Origin: Candidatus Rifleibacteriota bacterium
GTDB taxonomy: Bacteria > Riflebacteria > Ozemobacteria > Ozemobacterales > Ozemobacteraceae
Length of the DNA stretch: 25,751 nucleotides
Direction of reading: 5' to 3'
Assembly (NCBI GenBank): GCA_029565415.1
Contig: JAKQOH010000046.1
Location: 1-25,751 of the forward strand
Positions 1-9,100 of this stretch are shown here, piece after piece (the first letter of the stretch is position 1; every line of letters starts with the position of its first letter). The notes beneath the pieces are model-generated. The model was not told the origin of the DNA, searched no databases, and was given only the letters and a program-made list of their open reading frames with translations. Made by a program: the position numbers and the translations under genes.

Positions 1-72
1 CAGAACTTCCAGCTGCGCAACGCGTGCCTGAAGTTCTTGCAGCTTCTCGCAGTTCTGACATTTATCTTCCAC
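1..72 (-). CDS. IS66-type transposase TnpC, N-terminal fragment (runs off window)
   Basis: From a GTG at 72 the minus strand is open to the window edge for 24 codons. The peptide begins VEDKCQNCEKLQELQ and continues as a leucine heptad-like coiled coil. A CxxC followed by a coiled coil is typical of the N-terminus of IS66 TnpC (the DDE transposase; its catalytic domain would lie left of position 1). A GGAG motif sits only 2 nt upstream of the GTG, a tight spacing, and no ATG is available in frame before the TAG further upstream. With 24 residues visible, another coiled-coil protein is possible. The GTAA terminus next to it is what favours IS66. Confidence 0.45.
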   Translation of the reverse strand, partial: MEDKCQNCEKLQELQARVAQLEVL

Positions 73-140
73 AACTCCATCGTACGGATTTTTCTATGAA
101 CGTACAAGCCCCTCTCAAATCAGAGGACCTGAACACTTAC
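1..140 (-). mobile_element. End of an IS66-family insertion sequence (partial)
   Basis: Read on the minus strand from position 140 inward, the DNA begins GTAAGTGTTCAGG. A GTAA start is the known hallmark of IS66-family terminal repeats. About 68 bp further in, a small ORF opens with a Cys-x2-Cys coiled-coil N-terminus, as in IS66 TnpC transposases. The short distance from end to ORF fits the ISBst12-type subgroup, which carries only the transposase gene. The boundary at 140/141 is inferred from that terminus and from the abrupt loss of the usual Fic C-terminus at the same place. The rest of the element lies outside the window, so the other terminal repeat and the target duplication cannot be confirmed. 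Confidence 0.55.
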
Positions 141-1276
141 ATCTCGATATAGCCCGCGTAGCTGAACAGACGGTTGCGTTTCCGGTCGGTCAGCTCCCTG
201 ACGATGCCGAGTCGCACCAGATGGCCGAGCGCCTTGTTGACGGTCGCCGGAGTGATACCGGTCTTCCCGACCAGCGAGCCTGAAGTGGCGATGGGATGCT
301 CCATCAGGGCGCGATGAATCCTCAGTGTGGAAGCCGCCGCCCGGCCAATGCCGCCGATCTTGTCGCGGTCCTGGTCCGACAGTTCGAGAAGCTGCCGGGC
401 CGTTTCCACCGCCTGGGTGGCAGTGGCGATGACCGCCTCGGCGAAGAAATCGAGCCAGCTTTCCCAGTCGCCGGTCAGACGCACGTTGTTGAGCAGATCG
501 TAGTAATACTGGCGGTGCGTCTTGAAATAGAGACTGAGGTAGAGCATCGGTTCCCGCAGCACCTTCTGCTCGCACAAAAGAAGCGTGATCAGCAGACGCC
601 CCAGACGTCCATTCCCATCGAGGAACGGGTGGATCGTCTCGAACTGCACGTGGGCCAGCGCAGCTTTGAGCAGTACCGGGGTCGGCTCCGGCCGGTCATG
701 AAGGAAGAGCTCGAGCTTGCCCATGCACTCCACCACCTCTTCGGCCGGAGGCGGAACGAAGACGGCATTGCCCGGCCGGGTGCCGCCGATCCAGTTCTGG
801 CTGTGCCGAAATTCGCCCGGAGCTCGTCTGCTTCCGCGCCCCCCGGTCAGCAGGAAACCGTGGATCTCGCGGATCAGGCGCAGCGACAGCGGCAGTCCAT
901 CCTCCAGCAGGCGCAAGCCATGGTCGAGGGCAGCGGCATAGTTGCTGACCTCCCGCACATCATCCAGCGGGACACCCGGTTCCTGATCCAACTCGAACAT
1001 CAACAGGTCCGACAGCGATGACTGGGTTCCCTCGATCATGCTGGAGAGCACCGCTTCCTTGCGGATGTACATGTAGAGGAATAACGACGTATCCGGCAGC
1101 AGAGTCGAGACGCTGTCCAGCCGACCGAGCGCCAGGAGTGCCTGGTCGAATTTGCCGCGAAGCTCCGGGGTCCAGTCGATGGGCGGATGTGGCGGCAACG
1201 GTGCTGGAATGAAGGCTCGGGCCTTCTCTCCCACCGTCGATATGGTCACGTACCTGCCCTGGAGCTCTCGCTTCAT
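137..1276 (-). CDS. Fic family protein (AMP-transferase), 3' end replaced by IS junction
   Basis: This 379-residue Fic/DOC protein probably transfers AMP (or another nucleotide moiety) to hydroxyl side chains of target proteins. The catalytic motif HPFLDGNGRLGR is intact (H216, D220, N222, R227). An N-terminal inhibitory motif S78-x3-E82-G83 matches the class II self-inhibited type, where the Glu blocks ATP placement. Residues from about 300 form a winged-helix-like C-terminus. The start is ATG 1276 with AGGAAGG upstream. The protein stops at ...FSYAGYIEM, whereas family members usually continue with a short tail of the type LNEGTEPL. The stop TAA lies in the GTAA of the adjoining IS66-like end, and the final Met codon is AT from fic plus G from the element. 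The missing residues lie after the wing, so activity may survive. Family assignment is firm; the truncation is inferred. Confidence 0.93.
   Translation of the reverse strand: MKRELQGRYVTISTVGEKARAFIPAPLPPHPPIDWTPELRGKFDQALLALGRLDSVSTLLPDTSLFLYMYIRKEAVLSSMIEGTQSSLSDLLMFELDQEPGVPLDDVREVSNYAAALDHGLRLLEDGLPLSLRLIREIHGFLLTGGRGSRRAPGEFRHSQNWIGGTRPGNAVFVPPPAEEVVECMGKLELFLHDRPEPTPVLLKAALAHVQFETIHPFLDGNGRLGRLLITLLLCEQKVLREPMLYLSLYFKTHRQYYYDLLNNVRLTGDWESWLDFFAEAVIATATQAVETARQLLELSDQDRDKIGGIGRAAASTLRIHRALMEHPIATSGSLVGKTGITPATVNKALGHLVRLGIVRELTDRKRNRLFSYAGYIEM
141..148. repeat. Predicted 8-bp target duplication of the IS66-like element
   Basis: IS66 elements duplicate 8 bp of target. If the element ends at 140, the flanking octamer is ATCTCGAT (ATCGAGAT in the fic direction, coding Ile-Glu plus two bases). 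The second copy would lie outside the window. This is a prediction, not an observed repeat. Confidence 0.3.
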
Positions 1277-1291
1277 CCTTCCTGCCTCAAC

Positions 1292-1342
1292 CCTAAAATA
1301 AGACGTTTGTTTATTTTATTTTACCACTTCATCCTAAAATAA
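1292..1342. promoter_or_regulatory. Three TAAAATAA boxes between fic and the Rpn gene (putative operator)
   Basis: In the divergent intergenic region the octamer TAAAATAA occurs at 1294-1301, inverted as TTATTTTA at 1311-1318 (9-bp spacer), and again direct at 1335-1342. The outer two are part of a 10-bp direct repeat CCTAAAATAA at 1292 and 1333. The region is very AT-rich next to GC-rich genes and lies within about 70 bp of the fic start codon. It probably carries the fic promoter and an operator, perhaps for the Fic winged helix. No -35/-10 pair could be assigned with confidence. Confidence 0.4.
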
Positions 1343-1449
1343 TCAGCAGTGTATGGCTCAGTATTTTCTTTTTCCCCGGTGCCGGGGTTCGGCGGATGTA
1401 TAGGTGAAGCGGGTTTTCCGTTTCGAATCATTCGCCGAAGGAGCTTGGA

Positions 1450-2328
1450 ATGGGAGACCACAAGAGATATCCGTTGCGAAATGACTTCGTGTTCAAGCTG
1501 GTTTTCGGCAAGGAGGGCAATGAAGAGATTCTGGCGAAGCTGATCGATGCCCTGCTCCACTTCACCGGCGATCGGTGCATCGCGGATCTGATCCTGCTCA
1601 GCCCGCTGAATCTCAAGGAGTTTCATGACGACAAGTTCACGATCGTCGACGTGAAGGCCACCGACCTGGCCGGCCGCCGGTTCACGATCGAAATGCAGGT
1701 CAGGGAACTGCCCAGCTTCGCGAAGAGAATGGCCTACTATCTCGCGTTGCTCTACACCGGCCAGCCTCTCGAAGGCGAGAGTTTCGAGAACCTTCATCCG
1801 TCCTACGGAATCGCCATTCTCGATTACGTGATGTTCGACGGCTTCGATCAATTTCAGTCGATATTTCAGTTTCAGGAACAAGCGACCGGCCTGGTTCTTC
1901 CGGATTTGATGGAACTGCATTTCATCGAGCTTCCGAAGTTCAAGTCCAAGCCCCGGGGCTTGCAAACACGCCTGGAAAAATGGTTACATATCATCAGGTT
2001 CGCGGAGATGTATGAGAATGCAAAGTCTCTGCCGGACGAACTACGAACCGACGAGATCTTCGTCAGGGTTCTCGAGGAGCTGGAACACGTGAACGCCGAC
2101 GAACACATGCGCGCCATTCTCGAACAGCGCGACAAAGAAGAACGCACTCGCCTCACCGAAATCAACGCCGCCGAAAAGCGAGGCATCGAAAAGGGGAGAG
2201 AGGAAGAACGCCTGGATGTTGTCAGTAAGATGCTGGGAATGGGACTCGAAATTTCTCTGATATCCCAAGCGACCGACCTGTCTATCGAAGAAATCGAGAA
2301 AATCAGAGCAACGATAAAATCCTGTTGA
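1450..2328 (+). CDS. Rpn family recombination-promoting nuclease / PD-(D/E)XK transposase-like protein
   Basis: This 292-residue protein belongs to the PD-(D/E)XK family annotated as Rpn or PDDEXK_2 transposase (the RpnA/YhgA-like group). These are metal-dependent endonucleases linked to recombination. The N-terminus NDFVFKLVFG, a core IVDVKATD with D67, and RFTIEMQ with E81 and Q83 match the family nuclease core. The C-terminal third is charged and helical, ending in a short repeat-like segment (LSIEEIEKI) common in this family. The start is ATG 1450, with AAGGAG six bases upstream. Length is normal, so the gene looks intact. It diverges from fic and is followed by 209 bp without a gene, which includes a small hairpin at 2381-2394 lacking a T-run. 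The cellular role of such proteins is poorly known. Confidence 0.85.
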   Translation: MGDHKRYPLRNDFVFKLVFGKEGNEEILAKLIDALLHFTGDRCIADLILLSPLNLKEFHDDKFTIVDVKATDLAGRRFTIEMQVRELPSFAKRMAYYLALLYTGQPLEGESFENLHPSYGIAILDYVMFDGFDQFQSIFQFQEQATGLVLPDLMELHFIELPKFKSKPRGLQTRLEKWLHIIRFAEMYENAKSLPDELRTDEIFVRVLEELEHVNADEHMRAILEQRDKEERTRLTEINAAEKRGIEKGREEERLDVVSKMLGMGLEISLISQATDLSIEEIEKIRATIKSC

Positions 2329-2490
2329 CCGTCGCTTTCTCGAACTCCCAAACTATCCTGCGGAGCCTAGGACTTCCATGACCGGCCTGCCGGTTGGCGA
2401 CATCGAACGTTTGAAAACGTCGCTCGAGTAAAAAGCGCTCCAAGACCTATTAGTTTTCGAAACTCATCGATAAAATCAAGTAGTGTATAA

Positions 2491-2519
2491 TTGTTGATTC
2501 ATCCTTGTTGAAATACAAT
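2491..2519 (+). promoter_or_regulatory. Sigma70-like promoter of the recCBD operon
   Basis: TTGTTG (2491-2496) and TACAAT (2514-2519) are separated by 17 bp, in an AT-rich stretch just before recC. Transcription would start near 2526, giving a leader of about 12 nt before ATG 2538. No operator-like repeat was noticed. Confidence 0.6.
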
Positions 2520-2537
2520 ACAAGCAAGGTATGAGGG

Positions 2538-5500
2538 ATGAGCATTCATTTACACACGGCAGCAACGCTTGGGGGGCTTGTCCAAGACTTGGGCGAGTAC
2601 CTCCGGAAGGCGGCGAAGGGGTTCGAGCCCGACCCGTTCGATGTGTGGCCGGTCATTACGCCGAACTTCACGGTGCAGGAGTGGGTGAGGCTCGATCTCA
2701 TACAGAGGTTCCAGGGGGGGATCGAACCGGCGTTTTCGGGGCTCGATGATGGGCTCTGGGATGCGTGGAAGCGTCTTGCGGGGCCGGATGTCGGGGATGT
2801 GAAACCGCTTTCGGCGGGGCATCTGCGAGACCTGGTGCTTGCCCTCCTGCTCGAACCGCCGAATGGGGCCGCCACGCAGCTCGAACCGGTTCTGGCATAC
2901 CTGGCGCCCCACCCCGATCTCGATGCAACCGGCGAGGGCGGCCCGGAGAGGGCGCGGCGGGCCTGGCAGATCGCGGAAAAGATCGCCGTGCTGTTCCAGC
3001 AGTATGAATCCGAGGCGGGACTCCCCGATGACGGCGATCCGATTGCGTTTCCCCTGCTGAACAGGCTCAACGGGAGCAGCGCGGGCGTTCATCCCCACCT
3101 GGAATGGCAGAAACAGGTATATCGCATCATATTTCAAAAAGGCGGGCTGCGGTCCGTCGCGTATCCCGACCGGCTCACCCTCCGGCAGATGACGGCGACG
3201 TCAAAGCTAGGGCCGACCGCCAGGCCGGGGAAGACCAGGCCTATCGTCGTTTTCGGCTTCGATGCCCTGCCGCCCCTGGCCCTCGATATCCTCCGTAAGC
3301 TCGGAGAGGTCGTTCCGGTCGGGCTGTTCCTGCTCGACACGGGCTGTCCCGACGGCGCGCCGCATCCCCTCGACCGGTGGCGGGCACCGTTCCTCGACCT
3401 GCGCCGCAGGCTCGATGGCATCCCGGCCGCCACGGCTGTCCCGGAAGCCGCTTCCGATACGCCGCAGAGCGTTCTGAGCGTCACCCAGGGCATGCTCCGG
3501 CAGAGCGTCAAACGGGCGGCGAACCGGCCCGGCCAGGACACCTCGCTCCAGCTCTGGGCCTGCCCGGGGCCTCAGCGCGAGGCCGAGCTCGTCGCGCGGC
3601 TCCTGGCCGATCAGACCGACGAGAGCGGCATCGGAACGACGGAAACGGCGGTTCTCCTCACCCGGCCCGATGAATATCTTCCGCTTTTCAAAGAGGCGTT
3701 CCAGCGGCTCCGCATCCCGTTCACGTCGTCCGGCGAGGGGGACGCCCTGGCCGGGCCGTATGCGGCCGGGGTCGAGGCCCTGTTCGATCTCGCCGCGAAC
3801 GGGTTCACCCGGGCGGGCGTGTTCCGCCTGCTGTCGAACCCCTGCTGGCAGCGCACGCGGCGGGTCCGGCCCGAGATGGTGCAGGACTGGCTGGCGTGGG
3901 CCGACGAGCTGGGCATCTTCGCGGGGTTCACGGCCGCGGACAAGTGCCGGTCCTGCCACCTGCCGGGCAGGGCGGCGTGCGACTCGTGCCTCGGGCCCGA
4001 AGCGTCGGCCGAGGGCATCGGCATGAGCGATGCCCACACGTGGCGAACGGCCCTGCGGCGCATCCGGCTCGGCCGCCTCATGGAGTGCCGTGACTTCTCG
4101 CCCGCCGACGACGAGATGCCGGCCTGGCGCGGCCACGCGCCGTTCCAGGACTTCGCGACCTCCGACGACGATTCGCTGGCCGCCTTTTCCGCGGGCGTCG
4201 AGATCCTGCACGTGATGGTCCGCAGGCTGGGCCTCCCCGGCGAATCCCGGCCGTGTGCCACCTGGGCGGCGGACCTGCGCGAGATCCTCGATACCTGCCT
4301 CGCCGCGCGGCCCGACCAGCCGGACGAAATCGCCGAGCGCAGCCAGGCGTTCGGCATGCTCGACCACATCGCCGAACTCGAACCCCTGCTCTCAAGGGGG
4401 CTTCCCCTCGAACTGGTGCGCACCGGCCTGATCGGGGCCTGCGCCACGGGCGGGGGCACCCTGCGCCGGCCGTTCATGGGCGGCGTGACACTCGCGCCCC
4501 TGGCCTCGGCCGCGACGATTCCCTGGCGGCGAACCTTCATCGTGGGCCTCGAGGAAACCCAGTTTCCAGGCGGCAGCAGCCGCTCCTCCCTGAACCTGGT
4601 CGAACCCCTGCCGGGATCCGCCGGGCAGGCCGATCGCGCGCCGGTCAGGGGCGACGACCTCGGCCGACAAGCGTTCCTGCAGGCCCTGCTGGCGTGCCGC
4701 GAACGGATGATCCTGACCTACAGTTGCATCGACCCGGCCAAGGAGGCCGAGCTCAACCCGTCGTCCGTCATCTGCGATCTCGAAGCGTTCCTCCGGGACA
4801 ACGTCCTGGCCGGGAACGCCGCGTTCCGGCGCGTGGTCGTGCCGACGACGCCCCTCAGCGACCGGTTCCTGGCGCCCGATGCCGAGGCGTGGCACGATCC
4901 CGTCCGGCTGGTCGACCGCACCGAGTGGCTCGCCGCCCTCCTGCTCGCACGGCGGAACCGCTCCCCACGCGCATCACGAAGCGGCCGGCTGGATCGCCTG
5001 CTCGAAGAGGCGCGCGCGGAGCGGGGCATCCCGCTTCCCGCCCCCCGGGAAACCACGCCGAAAGATCTCACGGTGCGCGTCTCGACGTACCGGCTCGCCA
5101 CGTTCCTGCGCGACCCCGCGTCGGCCGTTCTCGAGCGCTGGATCTACATGGAAGACGCCGTCGAGGACTGGGAAGAGATCACGGCGGCGCCGCTCGTCGC
5201 GAACCAGACCCTCGAGCGGAGCCTGATGAGACGCTGTATCGACGCATATTTCAGGCTCGACGGCTGGAAGCGGCAGGACTCCCCCGAAGCGTTTTTCCAG
5301 CGCGCCTACGACTGGGAACGGCTCCGGTCGCGGCTGCCGGACGGCCTGTGGGGCAGGGTCGACCGGCACCGCCTCACCGAGCGGTTCGCCGCCACGGTGC
5401 TGAAGATCAGCCTCCAGATGGGCGACCGCAGGCGGGACGAGGGTCTCGACACGATCGAACTCGGCCGGTTCTCGACGTCGCGACGGGTTCGCGGGCTTCC

Positions 5501-6161
5501 ACCGCTGAAGATGCGCATTCCCGCTCCCCGGCCGGCAACGCCGCTCACGTGCGGGGCAGAGCGGCCGAAATGGACGCTCGAGCTGAGCGGCCGGCTTCCC
5601 CTGGTCTGGAGCGACACGGCCGGCCTCCATTCGCTGGTCGTGCGGGAGGGGAAATCGTCGCAGGAGCGGCTCGAAGGCAGCCTGCTCGCGCCTCTGCTGA
5701 CGTATCTGGGACTGCTCGCATGGGACGAGGATGCCGCGAAGACCGGCGCCAAATCCGTCGTGAACGGGGTGCCTCTGCTCCTGCACGTGATTTCGAGCGA
5801 CGGAGCGACGGTGTATCGGTTCCCGCCCGAGGCGGATTTCGCCCGGTCGTATCTGACCCACCTCGCCGGGCAGTATCTTGGCCAGCGACAGTTCGAAGAC
5901 CTGCGGCTGAAGATCGTGAACGCCGCCGACCTCCCCGACGACAAGACGACCGACGACGCGTATCTCGAAACCCTGAACGAAAAACTCAAGACGCTCCGGT
6001 CAGGGAAGTATCCGCCGATGTTTTTCAACGACCTGTTCGACACGATCGGCGAGCCGGAGATCCCGCGCGACGCGCGTGACAAGGTGAACCGGCGGCTGGT
6101 GCCGATCCTGGACCGGCTCGACCGAATCGAGAACGCGGCATCGAAGGAGGCCGACGAATGA
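2538..6161 (+). CDS. recC: Exodeoxyribonuclease V gamma subunit RecC
   Basis: This 1207-residue protein is the RecC subunit of the RecBCD helicase-nuclease, which processes double-strand ends for RecA loading and in Escherichia coli recognises Chi. The N-terminus PNFTVQEWVRLDLIQRF matches the RecC pattern of an inactivated helicase domain, and VVFGFDALPPLALDILRKLG matches the conserved FGISALPP-type segment. Length is close to E. coli RecC (1122). Identification is strengthened by recB and recD directly downstream; the recB ATG overlaps the recC stop as ATGA. The start is ATG 2538, with AAGG eight bases upstream, just after a good promoter. An unusual feature is a cluster C470-x2-C473-x7-C481-x2-C484, which looks like a zinc-binding knuckle and is not known to me in E. 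coli RecC. AddB is an alternative, but no AddB-type C-terminal nuclease motif is visible. Confidence 0.87.
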   Translation: MSIHLHTAATLGGLVQDLGEYLRKAAKGFEPDPFDVWPVITPNFTVQEWVRLDLIQRFQGGIEPAFSGLDDGLWDAWKRLAGPDVGDVKPLSAGHLRDLVLALLLEPPNGAATQLEPVLAYLAPHPDLDATGEGGPERARRAWQIAEKIAVLFQQYESEAGLPDDGDPIAFPLLNRLNGSSAGVHPHLEWQKQVYRIIFQKGGLRSVAYPDRLTLRQMTATSKLGPTARPGKTRPIVVFGFDALPPLALDILRKLGEVVPVGLFLLDTGCPDGAPHPLDRWRAPFLDLRRRLDGIPAATAVPEAASDTPQSVLSVTQGMLRQSVKRAANRPGQDTSLQLWACPGPQREAELVARLLADQTDESGIGTTETAVLLTRPDEYLPLFKEAFQRLRIPFTSSGEGDALAGPYAAGVEALFDLAANGFTRAGVFRLLSNPCWQRTRRVRPEMVQDWLAWADELGIFAGFTAADKCRSCHLPGRAACDSCLGPEASAEGIGMSDAHTWRTALRRIRLGRLMECRDFSPADDEMPAWRGHAPFQDFATSDDDSLAAFSAGVEILHVMVRRLGLPGESRPCATWAADLREILDTCLAARPDQPDEIAERSQAFGMLDHIAELEPLLSRGLPLELVRTGLIGACATGGGTLRRPFMGGVTLAPLASAATIPWRRTFIVGLEETQFPGGSSRSSLNLVEPLPGSAGQADRAPVRGDDLGRQAFLQALLACRERMILTYSCIDPAKEAELNPSSVICDLEAFLRDNVLAGNAAFRRVVVPTTPLSDRFLAPDAEAWHDPVRLVDRTEWLAALLLARRNRSPRASRSGRLDRLLEEARAERGIPLPAPRETTPKDLTVRVSTYRLATFLRDPASAVLERWIYMEDAVEDWEEITAAPLVANQTLERSLMRRCIDAYFRLDGWKRQDSPEAFFQRAYDWERLRSRLPDGLWGRVDRHRLTERFAATVLKISLQMGDRRRDEGLDTIELGRFSTSRRVRGLPPLKMRIPAPRPATPLTCGAERPKWTLELSGRLPLVWSDTAGLHSLVVREGKSSQERLEGSLLAPLLTYLGLLAWDEDAAKTGAKSVVNGVPLLLHVISSDGATVYRFPPEADFARSYLTHLAGQYLGQRQFEDLRLKIVNAADLPDDKTTDDAYLETLNEKLKTLRSGKYPPMFFNDLFDTIGEPEIPRDARDKVNRRLVPILDRLDRIENAASKEADE

Positions 6162-9100
6162 CCCCGAACGAGTCGAAGATGCGGCACCGGGTTCTCGAGG
6201 CTTCGGCCGGCACCGGCAAAACCTACCAGATCATCCGGCACGCGCACGACCTGATCGTCGGGAAAGGTGTTCCCATCGACCGGTTGGCGATCGTGACGTT
6301 TTCGGAACGGGCCGCCGGCGAGCTTCGGAAGCGGCTTCGCGAGAGTCTGACGAGCTTCGCGCCGGGCGGGCCGGAGCAGGCCCTGCGGTGCAGAGAGGCG
6401 TTGAGCGGGCTCGACCGGGCGATGGTGACGACGATCCACGGCTTCTGTTTCGCGATTCTGCGGGAATACGCGTTCGAGGCCGGCGAGCCGTTCGCGCTGG
6501 ACGTCACGAGGCCGGATGAGGTGTTCCCGGCGATGTACGACCGGTATATCCGGGGTGAACTGCGCCGGATCATCATGAACGAGCCGGGATGGGAGGCGCT
6601 CGCCCAGGCAATTGCCGAAAACGAGTTTCACCTGGATCTCGTGACCCAGGCCTCGAGGTTTTACCATCCGCGCACCTGCACGATCCACCCCGACCCGGAC
6701 CGCCTCTTCGACCCGCGGCCCGACTGCGAGGAGATCATCGCCGGGCTGTCCCTGGTTGCGCCGCAGAAAAAACCTTCGAAAAGCCTCGAAAAAATCTGCG
6801 AAACGAGAGCCGCCCTCGAATCGATCCTGGCCGCCGGCACGTCGGGCAAGCCGCTGGTGCGAGAGCTGATCGAGAACCGCGCGTGGAAAGCCGTGTTCAA
6901 TGCCAACGGGCTCGACGTGAGCGCCAACGTTGCGAAGCTGCTGGCCGCAGCCGGGCCGGCCGGCGGCACGACACTCGAGCTGCTTTGCGGTCTTGCCGTG
7001 AAGCTGGCGGCGACGGCTCATGATATTCTTGCTCGTATAATAAAGGACAGCGCGCGGTTCAGCCGGCTGTTGATGCGGCACGAGGGGACGATCGACTACC
7101 CCGGCATGCTGAGCCGGACCCTCGAGGCGATCGAACGGTCACCGGCGCTGGCGGAGATGCTTCGGGAGCGGTTCGTGGCGGCGCTGGTCGACGAGTTCCA
7201 GGACACCGACCCTGTCCAGTGGCGCATCTTCGATCTTCTGTTCGCCGGCAGGCCGGACCGGCACCTGTTCGTGGTGGGCGACGCGAAGCAGGCGATCTAC
7301 GGGTTCCGCGGGGCCGACGTCGAGACGTTCCAGGGCGCTATCGCGCGGCTGGAGGAGATTGGGGCCGAGCGCGAGACGCTATCGGAGAACTACCGATCGG
7401 CGCCGCTCCTGGTCGAGGCAATCGACCGTCTGTTCCACGAGAGCGGGATCGTCGGCGAGTACGAGCGGATCACGCCGTCTTCCGGCCGTTGTCTTCTGGA
7501 GGACGGCAAGCCGGTTCTCCATCCGTTGCAGATCGCCGTCTCGAAGGCAGAAACGGCTTCGAAGGCGCGGGGAGAATACGTCGCGTTCGTCGTTCGCGAG
7601 ATTCGGGCTCTCCTGGAGGGCGGATTCGTGTACCGCGACAGGGCTGGGTCGCGCCCGTTGCGGGCGGATGACATCGCCGTTCTCGTCAGGGGGGCCGCGG
7701 ACGAGAGGAACATCACGGCGGCGCTTTCCGAAGCGGGAGTTCCGTATGTGACGAGACGTCACGAGCGGCTGCTTCGGTCGGTCGAGGCGAGCGAGATCGC
7801 GCTGGTGCTCGACGCCGTCGCCGACCCGACGTCCGCGTCGGCCGTGAAGAAAGCCCTTCTGACACGCTTTTTCAGATTTCCCGCCGAGCGGCTGGAGGGA
7901 TTCGACGGCCTCTCGCCCGCCGATCCGCTCGCCGTGCGCCTGCGCGCCTGGGCGCACCTGGCGGCGGAAGGGAACTGGCCGGCGCTGTTCCGGTCGCTGT
8001 TCGACGAGACCGGGCGGCTTATCGAGGCCGCGGCGGATGACGAGGACCCCGACGCCGGCGTGTCGACGCTTCTCGACCTGGGCCGGGAGCTCGCCCTGAT
8101 CGCCGACCGGGAGCGGCTCGACCCGGCCGGGCTCAGCCGGCGCATCGTCGCGGAGCAGAAGCTCGGAACGTCGGACGACAGGCCCGGCATGCTGCTGCGC
8201 GTCGAGAGCGACCAGCCGAAGGTGCAGATCATGACGGTGCATGCGGCGAAGGGGCTCGAGTTTCCCGTCGTCTTCGTCCTGGGGTGGTTCACGGCGTTCA
8301 ATAGCGATCAGTATTTACGATATCATATCGAGGATTCAGACGCCGAAGGGCGCAGGGCCTGGCGCATCGATCTGTCGGGTTCGGACGACGCGATGACCCG
8401 CCACACCCGCGAGGCACGGGAAGAGGAGAGCCGGCTGTTCTACGTCGCCCTGACCCGAGCCGTGGGGCGGGTGTATGTGCCTTTCATGTCCCCGAGCCGG
8501 GTGCCGAGATGGGGCGGCCCGCTCTTCACCTACCTGGGCGAAGGCATGAAGAAAGCGTTTCCCGGCCTGTCGGCGTACAGTGACGGCAACTCTGCCGAAG
8601 CCGCCGCTGTCAAAGGAGTGAGATTTCGCATTCTGGGCGATGCTGACAGGGAAACCGACGACGGCGCCCCTTCGCCCACTGATCCCCGAACCGTGACTGT
8701 CCGGCAGGCGAACGTACCGGAGAGAGAGCTGGAACCGCCTCCGGAGCGGCGCACAGCCCTGAAGCACCTGTTCATCCCCCTCAACTCCTTCAGCAGCCTT
8801 GCCTCCAGGCATGCGGCGAAGGCGACGGCCATCATGATGACCGGCGACGATCCTGCTTCGCTCGAGGACGACCGGGAAACGTCGTGCACGGACGTCGAGT
8901 ATCTGCCCTGCGACGAGCCGGGCGAAGCCGGCCCGGAAGAAGCGGCGGGGCCGGAAACGGCCCTGCCGGCCGGGGCGCGCACCGGCACGCTGTTCCACGC
9001 CGCGATGGAGCTTCTGGACTACGAAGCCGCGATGGCCGCCGAGAGCCCGGCCGATCTCCTCGCCGGGGGAACGGCTTCCCGGGAGCTGTTCGAGCGGCTG

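Noticed and set aside
2381..2394. ACCGGC/GCCGGT hairpin as terminator of the Rpn gene
   Set aside because: Short stem, 2-nt loop and no T-run on either strand.
4253..6079. 608-codon plus-strand frame within recC
   Set aside because: It is an alternative frame of recC with an Arg/Pro/Ala-rich product and no recognisable domain.
5306..7081. 591-codon minus-strand frame over recC/recB
   Set aside because: It is antisense to two genes with full motif support; the product is low-complexity Arg/Ser-rich.
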